NCBI RefSeq assembly: GCF_005233835.1
Contig: NZ_SZQA01000016.1
Span: 1-64,000 of the forward strand
DNA length: 64,000 nucleotides
Reading direction: 5' to 3'
From: Herbidospora galbida
GTDB taxonomy: Bacteria > Actinomycetota > Actinomycetes > Streptosporangiales > Streptosporangiaceae
Shown: piece by piece, positions 1-7,763 of the stretch
Layout: each line of letters starts with the position of its first letter
Position numbering within the stretch: position 1 is the first letter of the stretch
Made by a program: the position numbers and the translations under genes
Notes under the pieces: model-generated
Database searches by the model: none
The model's input: only the letters and a program-made list of their open reading frames with translations
What the model was told of the DNA's origin: nothing

Positions 1-1
1 C

Positions 2-535
2 GGCGTGGTGCTGGTCAGGGGGCCCGGCCTGGTCTCGGGCGGCGCCGAGGTGCCCGCCCTGGCCCGGGGCTACGGCACCGCGACCGTGCTGGCCGACGGC
101 GCCGCCACCGCCGGGGCCGTGCTGGCGGCGCTCGACGGGTCGCGGCTGGCCCACATCGCCGCCCACGGCGTGTTCCGCGACGACAGCCCCATGTTCTCGG
201 CGCTGCGGATGGACGACGGGCCGCTGACCGTCCATGACGTCGAGGGTCTGCGGGCGGCGCCGTACCGGATGATCCTGTCGAGCTGCGAGGGCGGGCGGCT
301 CGCGCCCGCCGGGGCCGACGAGCTGCTGGGCCTGGCCGCCGCCCTGCTGCCGCTCGGCACCGCCGGGCTGGTGGCCAGCGTGGTGCCCGTCAACGACGCG
401 GCGGCGGTCCCGTTCATGGTCGCCCTGCACGACGGCCTGCGCGCCGGGCTGACCTGCGCCCAGGCCCTCAGAGACGCCCGGCGGTCGGCCGACCCGGCCA
501 CCGGGTGGTCGTTCTCGGCGATCGGCGCCTCATGA
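2..535 (+). CDS. CHAT-domain protein, C-terminal part (5' end outside window)
   Basis: Only the last 177 codons are present; the frame is open to the left edge, so the real start lies outside. The fragment carries the caspase-like CHAT signature: a histidine in HIAAHG followed about 40 residues later by a cysteine in LSSCEGG, the expected His-Cys dyad of the caspase/separase fold. CHAT proteins of actinobacteria usually have TPR repeats in front of this domain and are thought to be proteases acting in stress or defence settings; the TPR part is not visible here. The stop overlaps by six bases with the stop of the convergent SDR gene. CHAT assignment is firm; the biological role is unknown. 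Confidence 0.85.
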   Translation, partial: GVVLVRGPGLVSGGAEVPALARGYGTATVLADGAATAGAVLAALDGSRLAHIAAHGVFRDDSPMFSALRMDDGPLTVHDVEGLRAAPYRMILSSCEGGRLAPAGADELLGLAAALLPLGTAGLVASVVPVNDAAAVPFMVALHDGLRAGLTCAQALRDARRSADPATGWSFSAIGAS

Positions 536-1312
536 CGAGGCCGCCTTCACCATCTGCGGCGGCTTGGTCCCGGCCCCGATCCCGCCGTCGACCGGCAGCG
601 TCACCCCGGTGATGTACGACGACTGGTCGGAGAACAGCCAGATCACGGTGGCGGCGACCTCCTCGGGCAGCCCGACCCGCCGCATGGGCGCGGCGTTCCC
701 GGCCCGGCGCTGGACGTCCTCCCCCGCCGCCTCCAGGTGGTAGGTCAGGATCGGCCCGGGGGCCAGCACGTTGGCCCTGATCCCCTGGTCGGCGTAGTCG
801 AGCGCGGCGACCTTGGTGAGCCCGATGATCCCGGCCTTGGCGGCGACGTACCCCGCCATGTTCGCGGTGCCCTGCACCCCGGCGACCGAGGCCATGTTGA
901 CGATCGACCCGCCGCCGGAGGCGAGCATGGCGGGGATCTGGAACTTCATCCCGAGGAAGGTCCCCCGGACGTTGGTACGGATGCCGAGGTCGAAGTCGAG
1001 CGGGTCGATCTCGGCCAGCGGCGCGGGCACGGGCCCGTCGGTGGCGTTGTTGAACGCCGCGTCGAGCCGCCCGAACTTCTCCAGCGTGATCGCGACGAGC
1101 CGCTCGGCCGAGTCGGAGTCGCCCACGTCGGTCGGCACGGCCAGGGCCCGCCCGCCGAAGGCCCGGATGTCGGCGGCGACGGTCTCGATGGCGGTGGAAT
1201 CACGCGCGGCCAGGACGACGGCGGCCCCCGCGCGGGCCAGCGCCCGCGCGGTGACCGCACCGATGCCCCGGCTCGCCCCGGCGACAATCGCGACTTTCCC
1301 GTCAAGTGTCAT
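530..1312 (-). CDS. SDR-family NAD(P)-dependent oxidoreductase
   Basis: A 260-residue classical short-chain dehydrogenase. It has the cofactor motif GASRGIG near the N-terminus, an NNAT motif around residue 90, catalytic Ser in NMASVAG and the YVAAK active-site pair Tyr/Lys, ending with the usual ITGVTLPVDGG substrate/C-terminal segment. The start at MTLDGKVAIV is chosen because it places the Rossmann strand at the family's usual distance; the frame stays open 33 codons upstream, but that part does not look like SDR. Acts in the cytoplasm on an unidentified alcohol/ketone pair. It is divergent from the DinB-like gene, with 58 bases between the two starts. Confidence 0.9.
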   Translation of the reverse strand: MTLDGKVAIVAGASRGIGAVTARALARAGAAVVLAARDSTAIETVAADIRAFGGRALAVPTDVGDSDSAERLVAITLEKFGRLDAAFNNATDGPVPAPLAEIDPLDFDLGIRTNVRGTFLGMKFQIPAMLASGGGSIVNMASVAGVQGTANMAGYVAAKAGIIGLTKVAALDYADQGIRANVLAPGPILTYHLEAAGEDVQRRAGNAAPMRRVGLPEEVAATVIWLFSDQSSYITGVTLPVDGGIGAGTKPPQMVKAASS

Positions 1313-1370
1313 GAATGACTTGTTCCCGCAGGATGTCGGGCTTCTGGTAATCGTTTGGCACCATAACCCC

Positions 1371-1871
1371 ATGAGAATCGACCCGCCCCTCGCCGGCGAC
1401 GAGCGCGACACCCTGGTCGCCTTCCTCGACTACCACCGCGACACCCTGGCCATGAAGTGCGCCGGCCTCACCGACGAGCAGCTGCGCCGGCGGGCCGTGG
1501 AACCGTCGTCGTTGTCGCTGCTCGGCCTGGTCAGGCACCTGGCCGACGTCGAACGGGCCTGGTTCCGCATCCGCCTGAACGGCGAGGACCTGGCACCGAT
1601 CTTCTTCACCGACGCCGCCCCCGACGACGACTTCGACGCCGTCGACTCGGCGCCGGTCGAGGAGGTCTTCGCCACCTGGAAGGCCGAGATCGAGATCGCC
1701 CGGAAGATCAGCGCGGAGACCTCGCTCGACGCCCTGATGAAGAAGCCCAACCGGGCCGGCGAGCTCATGTCGCACCGGTGGATTTTGGCCCACATGCTGG
1801 AGGAGTACGCCCGCCACAACGGTCACGCCGACTTCCTGCGCGAGCGCATCGACGGCGTGACCGGCGAGTAG
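1371..1871 (+). CDS. DinB / DUF664-like protein
   Basis: A 166-residue protein resembling the DUF664 branch of the DinB four-helix-bundle superfamily. Visible family marks are the helix VRHLADVERAWFR, with a His in the metal-site position, and the C-terminal helix HMLEEYARHNGHADFLRERIDG, whose two His residues complete the probable metal triad. Family members in actinobacteria include thiol-dependent S-transferases (mycothiol/bacillithiol) and many proteins of unknown role. The start is the ATG giving MRIDPPL, which matches the usual N-terminus. The stop abuts the stop of the convergent protease gene. Specific substrate unknown. Confidence 0.85.
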   Translation: MRIDPPLAGDERDTLVAFLDYHRDTLAMKCAGLTDEQLRRRAVEPSSLSLLGLVRHLADVERAWFRIRLNGEDLAPIFFTDAAPDDDFDAVDSAPVEEVFATWKAEIEIARKISAETSLDALMKKPNRAGELMSHRWILAHMLEEYARHNGHADFLRERIDGVTGE

Positions 1872-3173
1872 CTAGCCGCTCAGCCTGACGGGGTTGACGA
1901 TGTCGGCGAAGATCAGCAGGCCGCCCATGAAGATGAGCACGGTCGCCATCGCGTAGGTCAGCGGCAGCGCCTTGGCCACGTCGACGTAGCCGGGCGTGGG
2001 CCGCCGGGCGACGCGGGCGAAGCCGCGCTTGAGGCCCTCCCACAGGCCGCCCGCGATGTGGCCGCCGTCGAGCGGCAGCAGCGGGATCAGGTTGAAGATG
2101 CCGATCGCCAGGTTCAGGCCCGCCAGCAGGTTGATGAAGATAACGATCTTGTTCTCGATGGGGGCGGCGGAGGCGGCGATCTCGCCGCCGATGCGCCCGG
2201 CCCCCACGATGCCGATCGGGCCGTTGGGGTCGCGCTCCTCGCCCGAGAAGGCGGCGTGCCAGACGCCGACCATCTTGCCCGGGATGTCGAGCATCGAGAC
2301 GGCCGTGCGGGAGGTCATGTCCCACATCTCGGAGACGACGTAACCGGGGCCCTGGCGCTCGGTCACCTGGGTCGGCTCGACGCCGAGGAAGCCGACGTTC
2401 TTGACGATCTTGGTGGGGTCTTCGAGGTCGGGCCGCTCGGTGGCGATCAGGTTGACCGTGACGGTCTGCTGCTGCCCGGCCCGCTCGATGACGATGGGCA
2501 CCGGCCCGGCCCCGAGCGCCCGGATGGTCGAGGTGGCCGACTCCCACGAGGTCACCGGCTTGCCGTCGATGGAGACGAACCGGTCGCCCTTCTGCAGCCC
2601 GGCCGCGAGGGCGGGCGTCTTCGGGTCGGCGGAGGTGCACTCGCGGTTGGCCTGCGAGGCCGGCACCACGCACGGGCTGACGGCGTTGACCGTCGGCTTC
2701 AGCACGGTCACCCCGAAGCCCATCATGACGACGGCGAACAGCCCGAAGGCCAGCACGAAGTTCATGAACGGGCCGCCGGACATGATGATGGCCTTCTGCC
2801 ACCACGGCTTGCGGTAGAAGACGCGGTCTTCGTCGCCGGGCCTGATCTCCTCGGACGCGACCTGACGGGCGTTCTCGATGAGGCCCTGCCAGGGCCCGGT
2901 CGAGACCGAGCGCAGCTTGGTCGGGTCGTCGCTCGGACGCGGCGGCAGCATCCCGATCATGCGGATGTAGCCGCCCATGGGGATCCACTTGATGCCGTAT
3001 TCGGTCTCGCCCCGCCGCCGCGACCACATGGTGGAGCCGAAGCCCACCATGTATTGGGTCACGCGCACGCCGAAGATCTTGGCCGGGACGAGGTGGCCGA
3101 TCTCGTGGAGGGCGATCGACACCAGCAGGCCGACGAAGAGAATCACGAATCCGGCAATGAACTGCCAGCTCAT
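1872..3173 (-). CDS. rseP: RIP metalloprotease (site-2 protease, RseP/Rip1 family)
   Basis: A 433-residue intramembrane zinc protease. HEIGH at residues 23-27 in the first transmembrane helix supplies two zinc ligands and the catalytic Glu. A PDZ domain lies in the middle (GDRFVSIDGKPVTSWE), and LIPLLPLDGGH near residue 367 gives the third ligand (NxxPxxxLDG). At least four membrane helices are evident. In actinobacteria this family (Rip1 of Mycobacterium) cuts anti-sigma factors and other membrane proteins. The start at MSWQFIAG puts HExxH at the standard position; a longer 52-residue extension is hydrophilic and unlikely. The common neighbours dxr and ispG are not in this window. The orphan regulator at 3374 is divergent. 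Confidence 0.93.
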   Translation of the reverse strand: MSWQFIAGFVILFVGLLVSIALHEIGHLVPAKIFGVRVTQYMVGFGSTMWSRRRGETEYGIKWIPMGGYIRMIGMLPPRPSDDPTKLRSVSTGPWQGLIENARQVASEEIRPGDEDRVFYRKPWWQKAIIMSGGPFMNFVLAFGLFAVVMMGFGVTVLKPTVNAVSPCVVPASQANRECTSADPKTPALAAGLQKGDRFVSIDGKPVTSWESATSTIRALGAGPVPIVIERAGQQQTVTVNLIATERPDLEDPTKIVKNVGFLGVEPTQVTERQGPGYVVSEMWDMTSRTAVSMLDIPGKMVGVWHAAFSGEERDPNGPIGIVGAGRIGGEIAASAAPIENKIVIFINLLAGLNLAIGIFNLIPLLPLDGGHIAGGLWEGLKRGFARVARRPTPGYVDVAKALPLTYAMATVLIFMGGLLIFADIVNPVRLSG

Positions 3174-3373
3174 CGGCGCATACCCCCGGCAGGCGGAAAA
3201 TCGGTCGTCGCATTGAGAGTAGCCCACGCCGTCGGGCGTCCGGCCGTGTCCGTATTCGCGGGCATTTCCACTCCGGTTCCCCTGTGGAGCTTGCGGTGAG
3301 TTTGCCGAATGGAGAGACTTCAGTGACACTGTGCGTCTGGTCGATCACCCTGAGGTATGAAATGGGGGGCCTC

Positions 3374-3979
3374 ATGATCAAGATCCTGGTGGCCGAGCAC
3401 CTACCATTCGTCCGGCATGGCCTGGTCGCCTCCCTCAACGGGGAGAGCGACCTCGAAGTGGTGGCCGGGGTGGCCTCGGGGGAGGACGCCATCCCGGCCG
3501 CCGTCGAACACCGTCCCGACACCGCCGTGATCGACATCGACCTGCCCGCCATGGGGGGCCTGACCGCCGCGGCCCGGCTCCTCGAGAAGGTGCCCGCCTG
3601 CCGGGTGATGATCCTGTCCTCCCAGGCCAACCCGGGCCAGGTGCGCCGGGCGTTCGCGGCCAACGCGCTGGGCTTCATGGGCACCGACGCCGGGCCCGAG
3701 AAGCTGGCCGAGGGCATCCGGCTGATCGCGGCCGGGCGCCGGGCGGTCGACTCCGACCTGGCCGTGGCCGCGCTGCAGACGGCCGAGAACCCGCTGACCC
3801 GGCGTGAGCTCGACGTGCTGCGCATCGCGGCGCAGGGTGCGCGCTCGAAGGAGATCGCCGAGGAGCTCTATCTCTCGGTGGGCACCGTCCGCAACCATCT
3901 GTCGCGCATCATGTGCAAGACCGGCGCCAGGAACCGGGTCGACGCGGTGCGCATCGCCGCCGATTCTGGCTGGTTATGA
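3374..3979 (+). CDS. Orphan LuxR/NarL-type response regulator with altered receiver
   Basis: A 201-residue protein with an N-terminal receiver (about 1-120) and a C-terminal LuxR-type HTH (LTRRELDVLRIAAQG...LSVGTVRNHLSRIM). The candidate phospho-acceptor Asp is present in AVIDIDLP. However, the acidic pair that normally reads ED or DD is EH (LVAEHLP), and the conserved Lys of the LLKD motif is Thr (FMGTDAG), so the phosphorylation pocket is incomplete. No histidine kinase lies next to it. The start ATG follows a run of G residues serving as ribosome-binding site; an in-frame ATG four codons upstream is the alternative. Probably a DNA-binding regulator working without classical phosphorylation (inference). 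Confidence 0.87.
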   Translation: MIKILVAEHLPFVRHGLVASLNGESDLEVVAGVASGEDAIPAAVEHRPDTAVIDIDLPAMGGLTAAARLLEKVPACRVMILSSQANPGQVRRAFAANALGFMGTDAGPEKLAEGIRLIAAGRRAVDSDLAVAALQTAENPLTRRELDVLRIAAQGARSKEIAEELYLSVGTVRNHLSRIMCKTGARNRVDAVRIAADSGWL

Positions 3980-4130
3980 AAGAAGGGCCGGGCCTCCGCA
4001 GGTGAGCCGCGCCGCCAACCTGAGAAGGCCCGGGGACCCTGAATGGGGTCGCTCTCCGGCGACACCCCCGTACCGCCGGTGACCGGATAAAGGGTCTCAA
4101 CCCGCATCAGCGCACGACCAGTGACTAACG

Positions 4131-5243
4131 TCACGGTCTCCAGATCAAGACCAGGGCGCAGTCGTCGTTGTGGCCCGACGACATCGAGTTCACGAGCTGG
4201 CGGGCGCTCTTGGAGAACCCGCCGGGCAGCAGTCGTTCGGCCTCGCCGAGGAGCCGGTCGAGGCCGGCGTCGATGTCACGGCCGGGCTGCTCGATCAGCC
4301 CGTCGGTGTAGAGCATGAGCGCGTCGCCCTTGCGCAGGGTGCCCCGGTCGGGCTCGCAGGCCAGGTCGGGCACCACCCCGAGCACGACGCCCTTGGCCGT
4401 GGAGACCCGCCAGGTGCCGGTGCCCGAGTCGAACTTCACGACCGGCGGGTGGCCCGCCGAGGTGATCTCGTAGGCGCCGGTGGCCAGGTCGAGGCTCAGG
4501 TGGACGGCCGTCACGAAGCCCTCGCCCTCGCGCTGGCGGCGCAGGTAGGCGTTGCAGGCGCCGAGGAAGTCGCTCACCGAGCCGAGGAGACCGCCGAACG
4601 TACCGGAGAGAAGAAGAGCCCGGGTTCCCGCGTCGACGCCCTTGCCCGAGACGTCGACCACGGCCAGCTCGACCCTGGTGCCCTCGCGCATGGAGACGAC
4701 GAAGTCGCCGCCGAACGACGACCCGCCGGCCTGTTTGAGCACGACCTTGCCGCCCCACGCCTTGGGGAAGGAGGGCAGCTCGCTCTGTCTCTTGAGCCGG
4801 TCGCGCAGCTCCAGCAGCATCGCGTCGCCGCGCAGCCCCTGCACGCCGAGGGTGCCCCGGGTGCGCGACATCAGCCCGGCGAGCACGACCGTGAACGCCA
4901 TGGTCAGCAGGTAGCCGGGCCCGACCTGCCGGGCGCCGTAGGTGATCCCCAGGTAGGTGACCGACGCGGCCACCGCGACCAGCAGCGTCATCAGGCTGCG
5001 GAACCGGAGCTGAAGACCGGCGACGAGGGTCACCAGGATGAGCAGCGAGGGCGAGAACCAACGCGTCGAGATCTGGACGCCGAGCACTCCGATGAGCAGG
5101 CTCACGACGACCAGGGCGATCAGCAGATGGCTATCTTTCGACGAACTCTTCCTTACGAACCGGACGATCGGCACCAGAAACGGGACCCGCACCAAAATCG
5201 CGCGGAGCCGAGGGGGAATGAGCGGCACCGGACGGGAACTCAT
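4131..5243 (-). CDS. Membrane-anchored SpoIIE-type PP2C phosphatase
   Basis: About 370 residues. The N-terminal 110 residues hold four or five hydrophobic helices (around ALVVVSLLIGVLGV, ILVTLVAGL, LLVAVAASVTYLG, LTMAFTVVLAGL). The C-terminal 200 residues form a SpoIIE/PP2C domain with the metal-binding Asp in VVDVSGKG, the GHPP motif, YTDGLIE, and the final GHNDDCALV. Such enzymes dephosphorylate anti-anti-sigma proteins in partner-switching cascades. No anti-sigma or STAS gene adjoins it, so the partner is unknown. The start used gives MSSRPVPLIP; a start at 5306 adding 21 residues is possible. Convergent with the orphan regulator; the 151 bases between them show no convincing terminator. 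Confidence 0.88.
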   Translation of the reverse strand: MSSRPVPLIPPRLRAILVRVPFLVPIVRFVRKSSSKDSHLLIALVVVSLLIGVLGVQISTRWFSPSLLILVTLVAGLQLRFRSLMTLLVAVAASVTYLGITYGARQVGPGYLLTMAFTVVLAGLMSRTRGTLGVQGLRGDAMLLELRDRLKRQSELPSFPKAWGGKVVLKQAGGSSFGGDFVVSMREGTRVELAVVDVSGKGVDAGTRALLLSGTFGGLLGSVSDFLGACNAYLRRQREGEGFVTAVHLSLDLATGAYEITSAGHPPVVKFDSGTGTWRVSTAKGVVLGVVPDLACEPDRGTLRKGDALMLYTDGLIEQPGRDIDAGLDRLLGEAERLLPGGFSKSARQLVNSMSSGHNDDCALVLIWRP

Positions 5244-5347
5244 GATGTCCCGACTGTATCGGTCGGCTTCGTGGTGAGGCGCTGTCTTGACCAACACCTT
5301 GATCATTTAGCACGTATATTGGGTGGCCGTCCCTCTTTGCCCGGCCC

Positions 5348-5353
5348 TACGGT
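5348..5353 (+). promoter_or_regulatory. -10 element of a probable leaderless promoter (Eis-like gene)
   Basis: TACGGT fits the actinobacterial TAnnnT -10 pattern and is followed after six bases by the GTG start of the acetyltransferase, so the transcript would begin at or beside the start codon. No convincing -35 box and no Shine-Dalgarno sequence is visible. Confidence 0.4.
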
Positions 5354-5359
5354 GGTGCC

Positions 5360-6583
5360 GTGAATCACCCCATTCGCCCCATCGCCGAATCCGAGTTCCC
5401 CGCCGCGTTGGACCTGCTCGACGAGGCGTTCGTGTCCTCCTGGGCCCCCGGTCAGATCGAGCGGTTCAAGGGCGTCACGGAGTTCGACCGGTCCCTCGCC
5501 GCCTTCGACGGCGACCGGATGGTCGGCTTCACCCAGGTCATGAGCTTCGACATGACCGTGCCGGGCGGCGTGCTCCCGGTGGCGGGGGTGAGTTCCGTCG
5601 GCGTGCTGGCCTCCCACCGGCGGCGCGGGGTGCTCAGTTCGCTGATGCGGCGGCAGCTGGCCGACGTCCACGCCAAGGGTGAGGTGTTCGCCGCGCTCTA
5701 CGCCTCCGAGGCCGCCATCTACGGCCGCTACGGATACGGCCGCGCGGTCGACAACGTCTTCTACACGATCCCCAAGCACTCCAGCGCCTTCCGCGCCGAC
5801 GCGCCGGCCGACCCCGCGCTGCGCCTGCGGATCGAACCGCCGGAACGGGCCCGCGAGGACTTCGTACGGCTCTTCGACAAGGTCAGGCCCACCCGGCCGG
5901 GCCTCTACTCGCGCACCGCCGCACGCTGGGACGCGACGCTGGCCGACGACGAGAACGCCCGCGGCTCGGCGGGGCGGCTGCGCTGCGTGCTGGCCGAGGA
6001 CGACGACGGCGTGCGCGGCTACGCGCTGTTCCGGGTGAAGCGCGCCGTCACCGACCACGACGTGCCCGACGGCGAGGTGCTGCTGCAGGAGCTGTTCGCC
6101 GTCGACCCGGCCGCCTACGCGGCCCTGTGGCGCAGCCTCCTCGACCGCGACCTCTGCTCGCGCGTGTTCGCCGCCAACCGGCCCCTGGACGACCCGGTCA
6201 TGCACCTGCTGGCCGAACCCCGGCACCTGAACGCGGGCACCCTCGACGAGCTGTGGATCCGCCTGGTCGACGTGCCGGGCGCGCTCACCCAGCGGGCCTA
6301 CAGCGCGCCGGTGGAACTGGTCGTGGAGGTCGACGACGACGTGTGCCCGTGGAACGCCGGGCGCTGGCGGCTGTCGACCGCCAAGCAGACGTGCGAGCGG
6401 ACCGAGGACGCGCCCGACCTGAGCCTGCCGGTCCGGATCCTGGGCGCCGCGTATCTCGGGGGGCGGTCGCTGGAGTCGTACCGACTGGCCGGGCAGATCG
6501 CCGAGCACCGCGAAGGCGCGGTGCGGGAGCTGTCGGCGGCCATGTCGTGGAGCCCGCTCCCCTGGGGCGGACTCGTCTTCTAA
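5360..6583 (+). CDS. Eis-like GNAT N-acetyltransferase
   Basis: A 407-residue protein of the Eis (enhanced intracellular survival) family, with the same length and three-part layout: N-terminal GNAT with the acetyl-CoA loop (SHRRRGVLSSLMRRQ), a second GNAT-like half, and a C-terminal SCP2-like fold. The two residues used as acid and base in Eis are conserved: the Tyr in AAIYGRYGYG and a C-terminal Phe carboxylate (ending GGLVF). Eis proteins multi-acetylate aminoglycosides or lysines; the substrate here is unknown. The GTG start has no Shine-Dalgarno sequence, but a -10 hexamer sits just upstream, suggesting a leaderless message. Confidence 0.88.
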   Translation: MNHPIRPIAESEFPAALDLLDEAFVSSWAPGQIERFKGVTEFDRSLAAFDGDRMVGFTQVMSFDMTVPGGVLPVAGVSSVGVLASHRRRGVLSSLMRRQLADVHAKGEVFAALYASEAAIYGRYGYGRAVDNVFYTIPKHSSAFRADAPADPALRLRIEPPERAREDFVRLFDKVRPTRPGLYSRTAARWDATLADDENARGSAGRLRCVLAEDDDGVRGYALFRVKRAVTDHDVPDGEVLLQELFAVDPAAYAALWRSLLDRDLCSRVFAANRPLDDPVMHLLAEPRHLNAGTLDELWIRLVDVPGALTQRAYSAPVELVVEVDDDVCPWNAGRWRLSTAKQTCERTEDAPDLSLPVRILGAAYLGGRSLESYRLAGQIAEHREGAVRELSAAMSWSPLPWGGLVF

Positions 6584-6593
6584 GCTCGGAGGC

Positions 6594-6740
6594 ATGGCCC
6601 TGCAGAGCTTGACCATCACGGCGATCACCGCGATGCGCGCCCGCGACGTGTCCCGTCCGTCGAAGGAACAGCAGGAGGCCGCCGACCGGCGGCCCCTGCG
6701 TGACGAGATCCCCCGCAAGGAGACCCGCAAGAAGCCCTAA
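6594..6740 (+). CDS. Small basic hypothetical protein (48 aa)
   Basis: A 48-codon ORF starting ATG ten bases after the acetyltransferase stop. The product is rich in Arg, Lys and Glu (segment MRARDVSRPSKEQQEA) and ends KETRKKP; it is likely soluble and partly disordered. A TAAGCT hexamer overlapping the upstream stop lies seven bases before the ATG, compatible with a leaderless start; a GGAGG lies too close to the ATG for normal use. Its stop overlaps the stop of the convergent rpiB gene. Supported by position and codon use only; function unknown. Confidence 0.45.
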   Translation: MALQSLTITAITAMRARDVSRPSKEQQEAADRRPLRDEIPRKETRKKP

Positions 6741-7204
6741 GGCAGCGGGGGCAGGTCGCCGGTCCGCTCGTAGTCGCTCAGCATGTCGATGCGCCGGGTG
6801 TGGCGGTCGGCGCCCGAGTAGGGCGTGGCCAGGAACAGTTCGACGAAACGGGTGGCCTCGGCCTCGGTGTGCATCCGGGCGCCGATGCTGATCACGTTGG
6901 CGTCGTTGTGCTGCCGCCCGAGCGTGGCGGTGTCGTCGCTCCACGCCAGCGCGGCCCGCACGCCCTTCACCTTGTTGGCGGCGATGGCCTCTCCGTTGCC
7001 CGAGCCGCCGATCACCACGCCGAACGAGCCGGGCTCGGCCACCACCCCGGCGGCGGCACGGAGCACGAAGGGCGGGTAGTCGTCTTCGGCGTCGAAGACG
7101 AAAGGACCGCAGTCGACCACGTCGTGGCCGTTGTCTTTGAGCCAGCCGACCAGGTGATTCTTCAGGTCGTAGCCGGCGTGGTCGGAACCGATGTAGACGC
7201 GCAT
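6737..7204 (-). CDS. rpiB: Ribose-5-phosphate isomerase B
   Basis: A 155-residue RpiB/LacAB-type isomerase interconverting ribose-5-phosphate and ribulose-5-phosphate in the pentose phosphate pathway. It starts with the typical MRVYIGSDHAG. The loop IGGSGNGEAIAANKV has the actinobacterial form, where a Glu (SGNGE) serves as catalytic base in place of the Cys used by enterobacterial RpiB. The HNDANVISIGAR segment is also conserved. Length is standard. Faces the peptide deformylase gene divergently with about 70 bases between. Confidence 0.95.
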   Translation of the reverse strand: MRVYIGSDHAGYDLKNHLVGWLKDNGHDVVDCGPFVFDAEDDYPPFVLRAAAGVVAEPGSFGVVIGGSGNGEAIAANKVKGVRAALAWSDDTATLGRQHNDANVISIGARMHTEAEATRFVELFLATPYSGADRHTRRIDMLSDYERTGDLPPLP

Positions 7205-7274
7205 ACGGAGAGCTTCTCAGGTCGACTAAAGTAACGGCCAGCTACCCCCGTCGACCCTTACAGCGGAGATCAGA

Positions 7275-7763
7275 ATGCGCGAGATCCGGTATGTCGGAGA
7301 TCCGGTGCTGCGCACCCCGGCCGAGCCGGTCACGGCGTTCGACAAAGACCTGCGCCGCCTGATCGACGAGATGTTCGCGACGATGTACCTGGCCGACGGC
7401 GTCGGTCTCGCGGGCCCCCAGATCGGCGTCCCGAAACGCCTCTTCGTGTACGACATCAGCAACCGCAAGGGCGCCGTGGTCAACCCCGAGCTCACCGTCG
7501 ACGACCCCGCCGAGATCGTCGAAGAAGAAGGGTGCCTGTCCGTCCCGAACAAGGAGACGAGCAAGCCCCTCTACTCGCCCACCCCCCGCGCGTCCGGGGT
7601 CACCCTGAAGGGCTTCGACCGCCTCGGCCGTCCGCTGGAGATCAAGGCGCGCGGCATGCTGGCCCGCTGCTTCCAGCACGAGTTCGACCACCTCAACGGC
7701 GGCCTCTACCTCGACCGCCTGCCGAAGGACGCCGCGCGCCGCATCATGCTCCAGGCGCCCTAG
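7275..7763 (+). CDS. def: Peptide deformylase
   Basis: A 162-residue enzyme removing the N-formyl group from nascent proteins. All three metal/active-site motifs are present: motif 1 as GVGLAGPQIG (the usual second Ala is Gly), motif 2 EGCLSVP with the metal-binding Cys, and motif 3 QHEFDHL with two His ligands and the catalytic Glu. It lacks the longer C-terminal extension of some deformylases. The stop overlaps by four bases with that of the convergent sugar dehydrogenase gene. Confidence 0.95.
   Translation: MREIRYVGDPVLRTPAEPVTAFDKDLRRLIDEMFATMYLADGVGLAGPQIGVPKRLFVYDISNRKGAVVNPELTVDDPAEIVEEEGCLSVPNKETSKPLYSPTPRASGVTLKGFDRLGRPLEIKARGMLARCFQHEFDHLNGGLYLDRLPKDAARRIMLQAP

Noticed and set aside
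4120-4135. CRP-like palindrome GTGA-CTAACG-TCAC
   Set aside because: It lies at the convergent ends of two genes and overlaps the phosphatase stop, so a promoter role is unlikely; left as a chance match.
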